Assembly: GCA_905221605.1 (NCBI GenBank)
Contig: CAJNDS010002212.1
Location: 325,001 to 375,000 of the forward strand
DNA length: 50,000 nt
Direction of reading: 5' to 3'
DNA from: Symbiodinium natans
Taxonomy: Eukaryota; Sar; Dinophyceae; Suessiales; Symbiodiniaceae
Shown here: positions 25,899-34,879 of the stretch, piece by piece
How positions within the stretch are numbered: the stretch's first letter is position 1
Layout of the letters: the number at the start of each line of letters is the position of its first letter
Translations under genes and position numbers: made by a program
Notes under the pieces: model-generated
What the model saw: the letters and a program-made list of their open reading frames with translations, nothing else
Databases searched by the model: none
Told to the model about the DNA's origin: nothing

Positions 25899-26883
25899 GT
25901 AGCTGCCTCAACCTCTGATTCTCCATCTCCTGCGCCTGGGCTCTAGCCTCAAAACCTGCAAGCTGCCTGGCAACCTCTGCTTGAATTGCCTCTTGAGGGA
26001 GCGATGACGACTCGGTACGGCTCGAGGGGCGTTCAGGGGCTGCAGATCTAGGGTAAAGGAGTGGGGCCCTTTGCTCAAGCGCTTGCATGCGTTGCAGCAA
26101 CTCGGCATTGAGTAATGGGGATTCCCTCCCGGGCCCGGGGCCAAAAGTGGTGGGTGTGCCGATTGAGTCCGGCTGCGGCGGCGAAGCACTTGACCCAACA
26201 CTCCCATCTCCCAAAGCCCTCACCCTAGACACTGCTCCAGGGCTTGCACGTGTGTGGTGTGGTGGTGGCTGGGCCTGCACCTCAGTCCTTGCCACACGGA
26301 AAATCTCAGAAACACGAGACATGAAAACACCAGGAATGCCTTCAACCATTTCGGAGATAGCGGGCAAACCCTGTGAACGTGGGGTCATGAACCCCTCAAC
26401 TCCAGCGGTCTCACCAGTTGACCTTATGCCCCCCAAACCCCTGTCACCACCTTGGTCTGTAACCTGACGGTCGTCACCCAAGGTGTCCTGACGCAGGATG
26501 GTGTTGGCCTCTGGTCCTGGACTTCCGTCCGGAGGTTGCACTGCTTGTGGCATGCTTCGGGGCATACCGTGCAATATCCCACCCTCAGTGGTGGTCGACG
26601 CATGCTGCACGCCTTCTGCTGGGTCTATACTAGCACGCGCCCTTCCCGCAGCCATTTCCACAAAACCCAAGCCACCCTCAATGCCGGCGGTGGGTGCATC
26701 AGGTATTGCGGAATGCATATGCTCTTGCAAACCATCCCTCCCGGGAGGTTGGGATGATTGCGGCGTCACGGTGCCGTAGCCCTGCGTTGGGCTCATAACC
26801 TGCTGGTGTGAACCAGCAGGCTGCGAAGGAGGCACTAGTGGAGTAGCTAATTCCCCAGTCCCATCCCTTTCCCCAGCAGACAT
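25870..26883 (-). CDS. Retrotransposon ORF1: N-terminal Gag region
   Basis: A 337-codon frame starting at the ATG at 26883, which lies inside the 5' LTR; about 27 codons are LTR sequence and the frame then reads through the primer-binding site. A second ATG (residue 29) falls in the primer site and could be the real start. The product is Gly/Pro/Ser-rich with one PPGRDG motif (about residue 47) and ends in a helical, Gln/Arg/Glu-rich stretch (EMENQRLRQLLERSEQREE) likely to form a coiled coil, as expected upstream of a Gag core. It overlaps ORF2 by 29 bp in another frame because of the 16-bp duplication. A programmed frameshift is the alternative. Confidence 0.8.
   Translation of the reverse strand: MSAGERDGTGELATPLVPPSQPAGSHQQVMSPTQGYGTVTPQSSQPPGRDGLQEHMHSAIPDAPTAGIEGGLGFVEMAAGRARASIDPAEGVQHASTTTEGGILHGMPRSMPQAVQPPDGSPGPEANTILRQDTLGDDRQVTDQGGDRGLGGIRSTGETAGVEGFMTPRSQGLPAISEMVEGIPGVFMSRVSEIFRVARTEVQAQPPPHHTRASPGAVSRVRALGDGSVGSSASPPQPDSIGTPTTFGPGPGRESPLLNAELLQRMQALEQRAPLLYPRSAAPERPSSRTESSSLPQEAIQAEVARQLAGFEARAQAQEMENQRLRQLLERSEQREE
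26784..26800 (-). promoter_or_regulatory. Primer-binding site, complementary to tRNA-Met anticodon arm
   Basis: In element sense GGTTATGAGCCCAACGC follows the 5' LTR with no gap. Its complement GCGTTGGGCTCATAACC has the form of a tRNA anticodon stem and loop with CAT. Copia of Drosophila is primed by a 5' half of initiator tRNA-Met cut in the anticodon loop; this site has the same geometry, possibly using an elongator tRNA-Met. Confidence 0.85.
26799..26820. other. Hairpin across the 5' LTR/primer-site junction
   Basis: CCTGCTGGT, loop GTGA, ACCAGCAGG: a perfect 9-bp stem. Its outer two C's are the first bases of the primer-binding site, so the stem covers the end of U5 and the start of the primer site. 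Confidence 0.8.
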
Positions 26884-27101
26884 GGCTCACACAACGGGCG
26901 GAGTAACTCTTTTACACAAGCGGGCAACAAAACGAACAGCAAAGTCTTGAAGGATTGCTATGCTATGCGCTACAGTGAGGCGACGGCACTACAGTATATA
27001 CATAAAAATGTGTTATGCTCAAGGCATTCTGTGCTTGGGCCTAGGAGCAACAGGAAAACAACGAGCTACAACCAGACATGTGCAGGTACTACGCTTCCAC
27101 A
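26801..27101 (-). repeat. 5' LTR
   Basis: Identical to the 3' LTR. A TATATA (26995-27000) lies about 100 bp from its 5' end and could be the promoter, placing the ORF1 ATG (26883) downstream within the same LTR. Confidence 0.97.
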
Positions 27102-27135
27102 GAAACCCTAAACCCTAAACCCTAAACCCTAAACC
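27102..27135. repeat. CCCTAAA array, right half of the split array, with GAAAC duplicate
   Basis: 27102-27106 is the right target duplicate. About four heptamers follow, ending where the LRR exon begins; in the minus sense the exon ends CTCG|GTTTAGGG. Confidence 0.92.
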
Positions 27136-27235
27136 GAGCCCCTGGCAGGTGGAGCTCCTTCAGCTGCGTGAGCGAGGCCAAAGCGTCCACAAGCTCCCCG
27201 GGTTCCACCTCCGCCGCCTGCTTCAGAGGGTCCGT
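27136..27235 (-). CDS. LRR exon fragment
   Basis: The minus strand reads DPLKQAAEVEPGELVDALAS then LTQLKELHLPGA. LASLTQLKELHLPGA is a clear LRR. Its 3' edge abuts a telomere-like tract with a GT. Because the retrotransposon (same strand) interrupts the tract downstream, the next exon could only be far to the left, as at 20.0 kb. Confidence 0.6.
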
Positions 27236-27280
27236 TTTGTTGCACAGCTATATGGAACTCGGCACGCAAAGAAGAAGAAA

Positions 27281-27325
27281 CCTAAAACCCTAAACCCTAA
27301 ACCCTAAACCCTAAACCCTAAACCC
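27281..27325. repeat. CCCTAAA array
   Basis: About six units. From here to 28000 there is G-rich and C-rich low-complexity DNA and no supported gene. Confidence 0.9.
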
Positions 27326-27798
27326 GGGTTTTGGGTGGAGGGCGCGGGGGGTACACATGGGGTTCAGGGTTTTGGGGTTTCCTTTTTGTGTTGCGGGTTC
27401 TAGGGCGGAGGAGGCGGCTAAGGTGGCGTGTTGAGGGCTCTACCGGCAGGGCTTTTAGGGTTGAGGTTTCGGGTTTAGGGTTTATGGCTTGGGGCTGCTG
27501 GGTTTTCGGGTGCCTTTAGGCTTGTCAAGAGGGAGGAGGACGTTAGGGTTTAGGGCTTTGGGGTTTGGATAAAAACTCCGAGCTCTCCTGAGCTTAATTC
27601 CTAAACCCTAAACAAACCCTAAACAAACCCTAAGTAAAGCCTAAATAAAGCCGAAATAAACCCTGAACTGGCCCTAAACCCGAAAAAACCCTGCGCTCCC
27701 GGCAGCACCTGCTTTGCCTGCAGCCGGGTGCAACTCCCATCTTCCGGTCGCCACGGCCGGGTCGACTGCCAAACCTCTGCCAATCTTACAGGAAACAG

Positions 27799-27819
27799 TT
27801 TTTTTTTTTTTGGGGGGGG
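27799..27819. repeat. Poly-T followed directly by poly-G
   Basis: About 12 T followed by about 9 G; third instance of the T-then-G order. Confidence 0.93.
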
Positions 27820-28003
27820 GGGAAAGGATTTGAGGGTTTAGGGCTTAAGGGTTTAGGGCTTATAAGTCCTAAACCCTTAATATAGGGGTTTAAGGATTTC
27901 TGAGATGTTTAAAGCTCCGAATTCTCTGAGCCTCGGCGCTTTACGAGTGAAACCTCAGCGCTTCTGGGTGTGGTCGATGTGTCCGTTCCTGTACACTGAA
28001 GCA

Positions 28004-28096
28004 TGGGTTTAGGGTTTAGGGTTTAGGGTTTAGGGTTTAGGGTTTAGGGTTTAGGGTTTAGGGTTTAGGGTTTAGGGTTTAGGGTTTAGGGTTTAG
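28004..28096. repeat. TTTAGGG array (about 13 perfect units)
   Basis: Unbroken heptamers. The interval 28100-28690 right of it has no telomere-like array and no gene that I can identify. Confidence 0.97.
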
Positions 28097-28698
28097 GATA
28101 TTCTGAACCTCCCCAAACTCTAAAAACCTGCTTTACCGAGTGCTTGCGGGGTGGGCATTTTACTAAGGGGAGGGAAGTTGAGCCCCGAGGCACCCCCAAA
28201 AAAACTTAGAAGCCCTTAGCAACCCTAAAAATGCTAAGCGCTATGTCGGGTGCTACTTTACTATCGAGGAGCATCCCGGGTGCTTTTAGAGATGTTCGGT
28301 AGGTGTTGCAGGGCTTTCAGGGGCGCTTTGAGCATTCTTTCGACTTGTATATCTTGTTTCTCGGTGATGGCTATTCGGTTTTCAGTGCTTTTGGCTGTGT
28401 CTTAATTCGGGATCGTTTGGCCGTGTAGGGGTTTAGGGCAAACCCTAAAACCCAAACAAAGGATGCTTCTTCACAGTCTGTACGGGATGGCTCACGTGGG
28501 GTGAGGCTCCCGCACAGTCTGCACCGGCTGAGTGGGAGCCTTCCAAGGCATGGGTTCAGGGCTGCGAAGCAGAACCCAGGCGTGGGTCGTTGTCTATAGG
28601 GTTTAGGAGGTTAGGGGCTTCAGGAACTTAGGGCTTTGAGGCTTCAGGGTCTAGGGCTTGAGAGCTTTAGGGCTTTAAGGTTTTGCAAAGCCATTTCT

Positions 28699-28900
28699 CT
28701 AAATAATGGCCTCTTTGGGGAGCCCACGGTCATAGTACGCAGCTGACAGTTTTCTTTGCACCGAACTTCTATGCAACATACGTATCGGAGAAAACTGCTT
28801 ACTGGTGTGATGTTGCAATTCATGGTCACCAAGCATAGAAGACTCCGTGATATCAGAGTAACACGGGAGCCCCTTTTTGTCGGTCTTTCTGGGCACTGGC
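28699..28900 (-). CDS. Possible exon, unidentified
   Basis: The minus strand is open with mixed, globular-looking composition (KTDKKGLPCYSDITESSMLG then DHELQHHTSKQFSPIRMLHR). The plus strand is also open over much of it (28756-28953). No family recognised. Confidence 0.35.
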
Positions 28901-29109
28901 GTTTCGGCTCCTACGAGGCTGGTTCGGCTTGCGCGCTTCTGGCACTACAATAAACACCAAACCCCAACCATAAAGCCTAAACCCCAAACCCTAGACCCTA
29001 CACTGCCTCCTGCAAGGTGAAGTAGGATGAAGAGGGCCCACAGCCAGGCCTTTCCAGGGGAGCAACTCAGGAGCCTGTCTTGTTTTTGCCAATAGGATTT
29101 AGGGTTTAT

Positions 29110-29180
29110 AGGGGTTAAGGTTTAGGGTTTAGGGTTTAGGGTTTAGGGTTTAGGGTTTAGGGTTTAGGGTTTAGGGCTTA
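29110..29180. repeat. TTTAGGG array
   Basis: About nine units. Confidence 0.93.
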
Positions 29181-29403
29181 GGGTCTGCGGGTTCGGGGTG
29201 TCGGGCTTTAGGGGTTGAAGGTTAGGGGGTTGGGATTGAGAGTCTGGGGCTTAGGTGTTGGGACTTGTGGTTTAGCAGGCCGTTGCGAGAGTTCAGCCAG
29301 CATGCCATAGATCAGAACTGCTTGCCGCCGACCTCCGTCATGTGCACCATGGACGGGCAATCATCCCTGCTCCACCCACCTTGGCAAAGAACCCGAAAGC
29401 AAA

Positions 29404-29480
29404 CCCTGAAACCTAAACCCTAAACCCTAAACCCTAAACCCTGAACCCTGAACCCTGAACCCTGAACCCTGAAACCTAAA
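29404..29480. repeat. CCCTAAA/CCCTGAA array
   Basis: Three CCCTAAA then five CCCTGAA: another block-wise variant. It faces the array at 29110-29180 in the opposite orientation. Confidence 0.9.
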
Positions 29481-29799
29481 CCATCCTATACCCTGAGCTA
29501 GACCACGCCCCTCGCCAACTGAGCTCCCCGCCTAGCTAAGAGGCGTTGCCAGCGCGGCATGAGGCGGCGCCAGGCAAGGGTTCAAGGACTTTTAGCGTCG
29601 GGTTTAGGGGTCAGAGTCAGAGGTTTAGGGCATGTCAGGAAATTCATGAAGGGTGGCTCCCTCTTTCGACGTTCAAGTGAGGGCTCCCTGATCCCTACTT
29701 TGTGCGCACTCTCCTGTAGGCGCTGAGGCTTGGGGTTCGTGGGATGATACGATACTGTATGTTAATCCCATGAGGCCCTCAAAGACCCAAAACCCTTAC

Positions 29800-29937
29800 A
29801 AACTCAACAATCCTAAGCGGGATAGCAGGTACGAGTCGAGGGCTGAAGAGCTTTGAGGGCCAGGAAGGTGCATGCGGGCCTGAAGTCGGCGCTTGAATGC
29901 GCTTGAGCTGCGGCAGAGACTCGATCCACTGCCGAAA
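29800..29937 (-). CDS. Exon of unidentified gene G3 (second visible exon)
   Basis: The minus strand reads FRQWIESLPQLKRIQAPTSG in phase with the upstream exon, then continues open to about 29820. The acceptor is CTCAAG|TTTCGG. The ...ESLPQLKRI... element is LRR-like. A second minus frame is open across the same DNA (the 145-codon frame reading into the intron), so this assignment rests on phase agreement. Confidence 0.45.
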
Positions 29938-29986
29938 CTTGAGGGTGTTTTGGTTTCCGGGTATATATGAACCCTAAACCCTAAAC
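29938..29986 (-). other. Putative 49-nt intron starting in telomere-like repeats
   Basis: On the minus strand: CCGTGG|GTTTAGGGTTTAGGG...CTCAAG|TTTCGG. GT is supplied by the repeat and AG by ordinary DNA. Joining keeps phase 0 on both sides, whereas reading through hits TAG after GTT. Confidence 0.5.
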
Positions 29987-30172
29987 CCACGGAGCCACCA
30001 AGCATCCGGCCTGCAGATTCTGGGGCTTCACGCCAGCCGCTGCGGACTGCCGAGTCCGCATGTCGCTGCTTTTGACCCGAGATCTTGCCAAGCTTTCGCC
30101 CGCCTGCTTCACGTACCGCTTCAGTAGCAGAACTGCCTGCCGAAGGAAGGCGAATGCAGCATCCGCACACAC
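29987..30172 (-). CDS. Exon of unidentified gene G3 (first visible exon)
   Basis: 62 open codons on the minus strand (from CADAAFAFLRQAVLLLKRYV to ...NLQAGCLVAPW). A helical first half with a hydrophobic/basic pattern is followed by a basic, Ser-rich part. Family not recognised. Confidence 0.5.
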
Positions 30173-30452
30173 ACACTAACGCCCAAACACCGTAACCCTG
30201 AAAACCCGAAACCCCAAAAAGCTCAATCCCCAAACCCTAATTTTTGAAACTCTGATTTGCTTCAGAGCCCACCAGCAAGAGATAACGATACCAATATTGC
30301 ACTGGCTCTTAAGCAAATAGTAGTAACTTCCAACAGCCAGAGAACTGGGCCTCTTGGCGGACAGGTGTAGAAAACTCCTGACAAACTGCGCCTCAGAAAA
30401 GGTGGCGACTTCTGAGAGTTTTTGGCGGAGCTTGGGTTCAGGATAGCTTGGG

Positions 30453-30510
30453 GTTTAGGGTTTAGGGAAACCCTAAACCCTAAACTCTAAACCCTGAACC
30501 CTAAACCTAG
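30453..30510. repeat. Inverted pair of telomere-like tracts
   Basis: GGGTTTAGGGTTTAGGGAAA passes directly into CCCTAAACCCTAAACTC. The two halves could fold into a hairpin. Confidence 0.85.
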
Positions 30511-30775
30511 GGTTCATAAGTTGTAAGGCGAGAGACGTGTGCTGCAGTGCAGGACACAAAGAACTTTGACACGGACTCAGCCCTTGGCTGATGTACTCGG
30601 TGAGCTTCGTGGGCAGCCTCTCAAGGAGTCGTATCAACCCTAATCCCTAAACCCTAAACCCTAAGCCCTGAACCCTAAACCCTGAACCCCAAACCGAAAA
30701 TCTGTGCGAGCCACTTGTCCAGCACCCCTCCTCTGGGGTCATGGGCACTACATCCTACAACGGGTCCGGGGAGAT

Positions 30776-30852
30776 TTCTACAGATAAGGGCTTGCCTTCG
30801 AGCACCGATTCCTTATTTCCACAGATGAGGGCTTGCCTCCGAGCACCGATTA
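30776..30852. repeat. Short tandem duplication
   Basis: (T)CTACAGATAAGGGCTTGCCT.. and ..CCACAGATGAGGGCTTGCCT, each ending CCGAGCACCGATT or close to it: two roughly 36-bp copies. Confidence 0.85.
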
Positions 30853-30900
30853 GACCAGAAGCCCTCAGCCCTAAATCCAAATTCCTACACCGCACACTGG

Positions 30901-31165
30901 GAACTCGAAAACCCTAAACCCCAAACCCAAAACTCGAAAACCCGAAGCCCTCAAGCCCTCAAGCCTGAAACCCTAAACCCTAAGCCCTGAAACCCTAAAA
31001 CCCTAAACCCTAAGCCGTATACCCTAAAACCCTAAAACCCTGAACCCTAAAACCCTAAAACCCTAAAACCCTAAAACCCTGAACCCTAAAACCCTAAACC
31101 CTAAAACACTAAAACACTAAAACCCGAAAGCCTAAACCCTAAAACCCTACAACCCTAAAACCCAG
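30901..31165. repeat. CCCTAAAA (eight-base) and CCCTAAA array
   Basis: Mixture with a predominance of the octamer CCCTAAAA. No gene in 30860-31165. Confidence 0.92.
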
Positions 31166-31548
31166 AGTTGTAGCAAGCAAGTGCCTCAGCGACGAAGCCC
31201 AGACTTCGCGAATGGGGTGTCGACGCTGAGCCTCCAGGGTCCAGGCAACTACGGGTTTAGGGTTCAGGGTTTTTGCGTTAGGGTTTAGGGTTCAGGGTTC
31301 AGGGTTCAGGGCTCAGGGTTCAGGGTTCAGGGTTTAGGGTTTAGGGTTTAGGGTTCAGCATCTCCAGTTCAAGCATTCACTGGTCAAGCTCGCTACTCTG
31401 GTATCGAATATATACCCACCCACCCTTTGGATCCCATAACATTAGAAAAATATTTTTGTTTTTAACGGACCCAAAACCCGAAATTTAATCTAAGGCCCAC
31501 AATAGGCCCTTTATGCTCTTAGGGCCCTAAACCCTACGTTTTAGAAGC

Positions 31549-32447
31549 CCCTGTCGGTGAAGGCTCGGTTTTGGTCAAAAATCCAAATGACGACCCAGTA
31601 CCGTCGATTTCAGTACCAAAAAATCGCATTTTTAACTGGGACCCGGGCCGATCCTGGGGTCACCCTCATTTGGGGTGTTTTTGGAGGCAAACTTTCCCTC
31701 TCAAGGGGGGGTCGGAGTTTGAGGCAAGGGGGCGCTGGGGGCAGTCCTTCATCAGAATTGAGGGTTAAAAACCCTGAAATATCCTGAGAAACATTGAAAA
31801 ACCTTGAAAAACACTGAAAAAATCTGAAAAACCTTGAAAAACCGTGAAAAAATTTGAAATTCTGAAACCGGTGAAGGCTCGGTTTACTTTCCCTCTCAAG
31901 GCGGGGTCGGAGTTTGAGGCAAGGGGGGGTCTCCGAAGACTATTTTGCCTTTAAAATTGAAAAATACGACCCCCCCTTGACCAAAACTAGGCTGTGAAAA
32001 GGTCGCGGGGGGCAGTCCTTCATCAGAATTGAGGGATACTTCCCGCAAATATCCTGAAAAACATTGAAAAACCTTGAAAAACACTGGAAAACGAGAGCCC
32101 ACCCAGAACCGACGATTTCAGTACTAAAAAATCGCATTTTTAACTGGGACCTGGGCCGATCCTCTTTCCCTCTCAAGGCGGGGTCGGAGTTTGAGGCAAG
32201 GGGGGGTCTCCGAAGACTATTTTGCCTGTAAAATTGAAAAATGCGACCCCCCCTTGACCAAAATTAGGCTGTGAAAAGGTCGCGGGGGCAGAATCGAGTT
32301 AAAAACCTTGAAATATCCTGAAAATCATTGAAAAACCTTGAAAAACATTGAAAAACTCTGAAAAACCTTGAAAAACCTTGAAAAAACTCGGGGAAAATGA
32401 AAATCACCATTGCCCACTTTTGAGGCCGAAAATCACCGTTGCCCACT
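31549..32447. repeat. Complex tandem repeat, three partial copies
   Basis: Modules recur in order: GTACTAAAAAATCGCATTTT / GGACC(C/T)GGGCCGATCCT; TTTCCCTCTCAAGG(C/G)GGGGTC; CTCCGAAGACTATTTTGCCT; GACCCCCCCTTGACCAAAA; GGTCGCGGGG(G)GCAG; and many AACCTTGAAAAACATTGAAA subunits of about 12 bp. Copies begin near 31560, 31885 and 32160. Composition is unlike the neighbours and free of telomere-like units. Confidence 0.9.
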
Positions 32448-32656
32448 TTTGAATTAGGGTTTAATTCATTATGATAGAGAGGTTTAGGGTTTAGGGTTTA
32501 GGGTTCAGGTTGTAGGGTTCAAGATTTTGGGTTCAGGGTTTAAGGGTTAGGGTTTGGGGTTCAGGGTTTAAGGGTTAGGGCTTAATTAGGGTTCAGGGTT
32601 TAGGGTTGCAGGGTTCAGGGTTGTAGGGTTAACGGTTACGGTCAGGGACTCCGGGT

Positions 32657-32675
32657 GGGGGGGGGGGGGGGGATC
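32657..32675. repeat. Poly-G tract
   Basis: About 17 G, next to TTCAGGG-type variants. Confidence 0.9.
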
Positions 32676-32876
32676 CAGGCCAAGCACGCCCCCAGAAAAC
32701 CCGAAATCGCCAAGCCCTAAACCCTAAACCCCAAACGGCCCTAAGACCCTGAACCTTTATTATCATGACTCGCCGACGCTCGTGCCTGGTGCAACGCATC
32801 CAGGACCTCGCTGCTCTTCACCCCGCCTCAGCCCGTAGCTTTTGTTAGGTATTTTCGGAGGTCAAGGCTTTAGGGA

Positions 32877-32955
32877 AAACCCTAAACCCTAAACCCTAAA
32901 CCCTAAACCCTAAACCCTAAACCCTAAACCCTAAACCCTAAACCCTAAACCCTAA
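32877..32955. repeat. CCCTAAA array (about 11 units)
   Basis: Preceded by TTTAGGGAAA, so its left edge is another inverted junction. Confidence 0.96.
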
Positions 32956-32959
32956 ACTT

Positions 32960-33490
32960 GCGGAAGTTGGGGCCGTTTAGGGCACAGGGGGGGGTTACGG
33001 CGCAAGGGTGTAAGTGTGGTTGGGAAGTGGAGGCTTTAGGAGGGTTTTTGTGGCTCTGGGTCTCCAGGATTTAGGATCTAGGGTAAAGAGTGTGGGTGCG
33101 GAGTATGGGTGCGGGGTTGAGAGTATCCCTACACCCTACACCCAAAACCCAAAACTGGGGTTTGAATGTCAACGGACCTTTGCGTTCTAGTAGCTGCGCG
33201 CCTCACACGATTGCGGCGCAAGTCGTAAAGCGACATGCAAGTCTAGGCTATGGACTGTAGACGTGTGTGTATATAACATGCATAAAAAAAGAAAATATCA
33301 CATAACGAAAGACAGTATGTGAAACTCTATGTACATATATGCATATGTACGTATTTGTTGATGTCTCTGAGACCCTCAATTTCTTTGCGATCATGCTGCC
33401 TGCTTGACAAGGTGTTTGAGGTGCAGACGCGCCTCTTGCAGCGGGAACAAGTGCACCTTGATCGGAAGCTGCTGAGGACTTATTAGGATT
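32960..33490. other. Stretch without supported gene
   Basis: G-rich variants, an AT-rich patch with ATATATGCATATGTACGTAT (33330-33350), and ordinary DNA. A minus-strand frame near 33360-33480 (QLPIKVHLFPLQEARLHLKH...) looks protein-like, preceded by CAG, but another frame is equally open. Confidence 0.4.
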
Positions 33491-33530
33491 TAGGCGAAAC
33501 CCTAAACCCTAAACCCTAAACCCTTTAGGG

Positions 33531-33650
33531 CTTGAGGTGTAAAGCCTGCCATTCGACGGCCAGTGCATCATGTGCATCGACGCTAAGGTGAGGGCCGCAG
33601 CGCGCTGGTTGCTCGAATTCTTGTCGACACCCGCCATGCTTTCACTACAA
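33531..33650 (-). CDS. Possible exon, unidentified
   Basis: Two minus-strand frames are open: one reads MAGVDKNSSNQRAAALTLAS, the other GGCRQEFEQPARCGPHLSVD. The 3' edge meets AAAGG|GTTTAGGG. I cannot choose between the frames; I list the stretch as coding-like. Confidence 0.35.
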
Positions 33651-33699
33651 GATGAAGACAGAGAAGCACGAATCACAAAACACACACCCAAAGCAAACC

Positions 33700-34620
33700 C
33701 TAAACCCTGAACAACTGTCGTTCCCAGCAACTAAGAAATACAGAAACCCGTGTCTAGCTGTGCCTCCGAATTCAACCAGCCGTCTAAGATGCTCAATGGC
33801 TGCAGTACCTGTACTTTCACATCATGGCGGCTGGCATGGAAGAGCTCTCACGTCACTTAGACTGGCTTCGTCGATTTTCACGGCGCTGCATAGCTGTAAC
33901 ACAGAGCCACGTCATAAGTGCTCGCCATGCTTTTGACCTCACAGAAGTCACACAGAGTAACAAGCCGCGGGAGATTGACAGGCGGGTAGCGTTCAAAGTG
34001 ATGGGGCTTCCCATGGTAGTCTGCGAAAAGACGTCCCATCTTGACTGTGTTAAGCTACCCAGCCTGAATCAAATCGAAGCCCTGAAAAATCAGGGAGTGC
34101 ATGAGAATAGTGTGGGACTTGGAGGAGAGCGGAACGTGCGAATAAAGCCGAATAAAGCGAAACGGTAGGTCAGAATGAGACAAGGCGAGGCGAAAGTCGG
34201 ATGTGAGTGAGATTCAAAGGGGAGCCGAATCGTTCGAAACTGCATACAAGCACTTTGGAGAGAAACAAATTAGACAGAGGGGGGAGGGGTCAGGGTGTGA
34301 TTGGCATGAGAAAATGTGAACAATTGCAAAGTGGGATGCCGTTGAACAGGAAGTCTGTCAAAGACTCACAAAAGATTGCAAAGATTGCACTGGGTTCTCC
34401 CCTTTCAGCATTTCTTACTTGTTTTGTTCTCACTTCTCACACTACTCTCACTTTGTCTCAATTGCTTCTAACTGTGTTGCACTGTTTCAAGTTGTGCTTA
34501 TGAAATTTGTTCACTGTAAATCATGCTATTCTCATGATTCTCATTGTACCATGATCGTAAATCACACAACTCGCACTAAATGTTGACATCACGTTCTTCT
34601 CATGTTGGTTCAAAAGGGTT
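33700..34620. other. Array-free island with possible plus-strand frame
   Basis: About 900 bp without telomere-like units, which is rare here. A 114-codon plus frame (33824-34168, starting MAAGMEELSRHLDWLRRFSR) is the best candidate; the right part (34380-34600) is T/C-rich with CTTCTCACTTCTCACACTAC-type runs. No family recognised. Confidence 0.35.
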
Positions 34621-34661
34621 GTGCATTTAGCGCGGTCTTGTTTCTCACATTATTCTGACCC

Positions 34662-34740
34662 CCCCCCCCCCCCCCCCAAACCCCAAACCCCAAACCCCAA
34701 ACCCCAAACCCCAACCCCCAACCCCCAACCCCCAACCCCA
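34662..34740. repeat. Poly-C then CCCCAAA array
   Basis: About 16 C then about ten CCCCAAA/CCCCCAA units, a C-rich heptamer variant. Confidence 0.93.
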
Positions 34741-34752
34741 AACCCCAAACCC

Positions 34753-34862
34753 TATGAACCCAATGAACCCAATGAACCCAATGAACCCAATGAACCCAAT
34801 GAACCCAATGAACCCAATGAACCCAATGAACCCAATGAACCCAATGAACCCAATGAACCCTC
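34753..34862. repeat. CCCAATGAA nine-base array
   Basis: Twelve almost perfect AACCCAATG units following a CCCTATGAA unit, which suggests growth from a CCCTATAAA-type variant. The repeating NEP or HWV open frames are by-products. Confidence 0.95.
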
Positions 34863-34879
34863 AATCCCCAAACCCTCGG

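Larger units (their letters stand above)
21260..27101 (-). mobile_element. Copia-like LTR retrotransposon, non-autonomous (gag-pro only)
   Basis: A structurally complete element of 5,842 bp on the minus strand. It has LTRs at 26801-27101 (5') and 21260-21560 (3') that are identical over 301 bp and run TG...CA, a 5-bp GAAAC target duplication, a primer-binding site at 26784-26800 and a purine-rich tract at 21561-21579. It encodes Gag, a CCCH finger, a CCHC knuckle and a DSGA retropepsin-like motif. I see no integrase (no HHCC or DDE pattern), reverse transcriptase (no YxDD box) or RNase H. Identical LTRs mean a recent insertion, so the enzymes must have come from a related autonomous element. 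The layout parallels the TR-GAG class described in plants. It is inserted in a telomere-like array flanked by LRR exons on the same strand. Confidence 0.95.
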
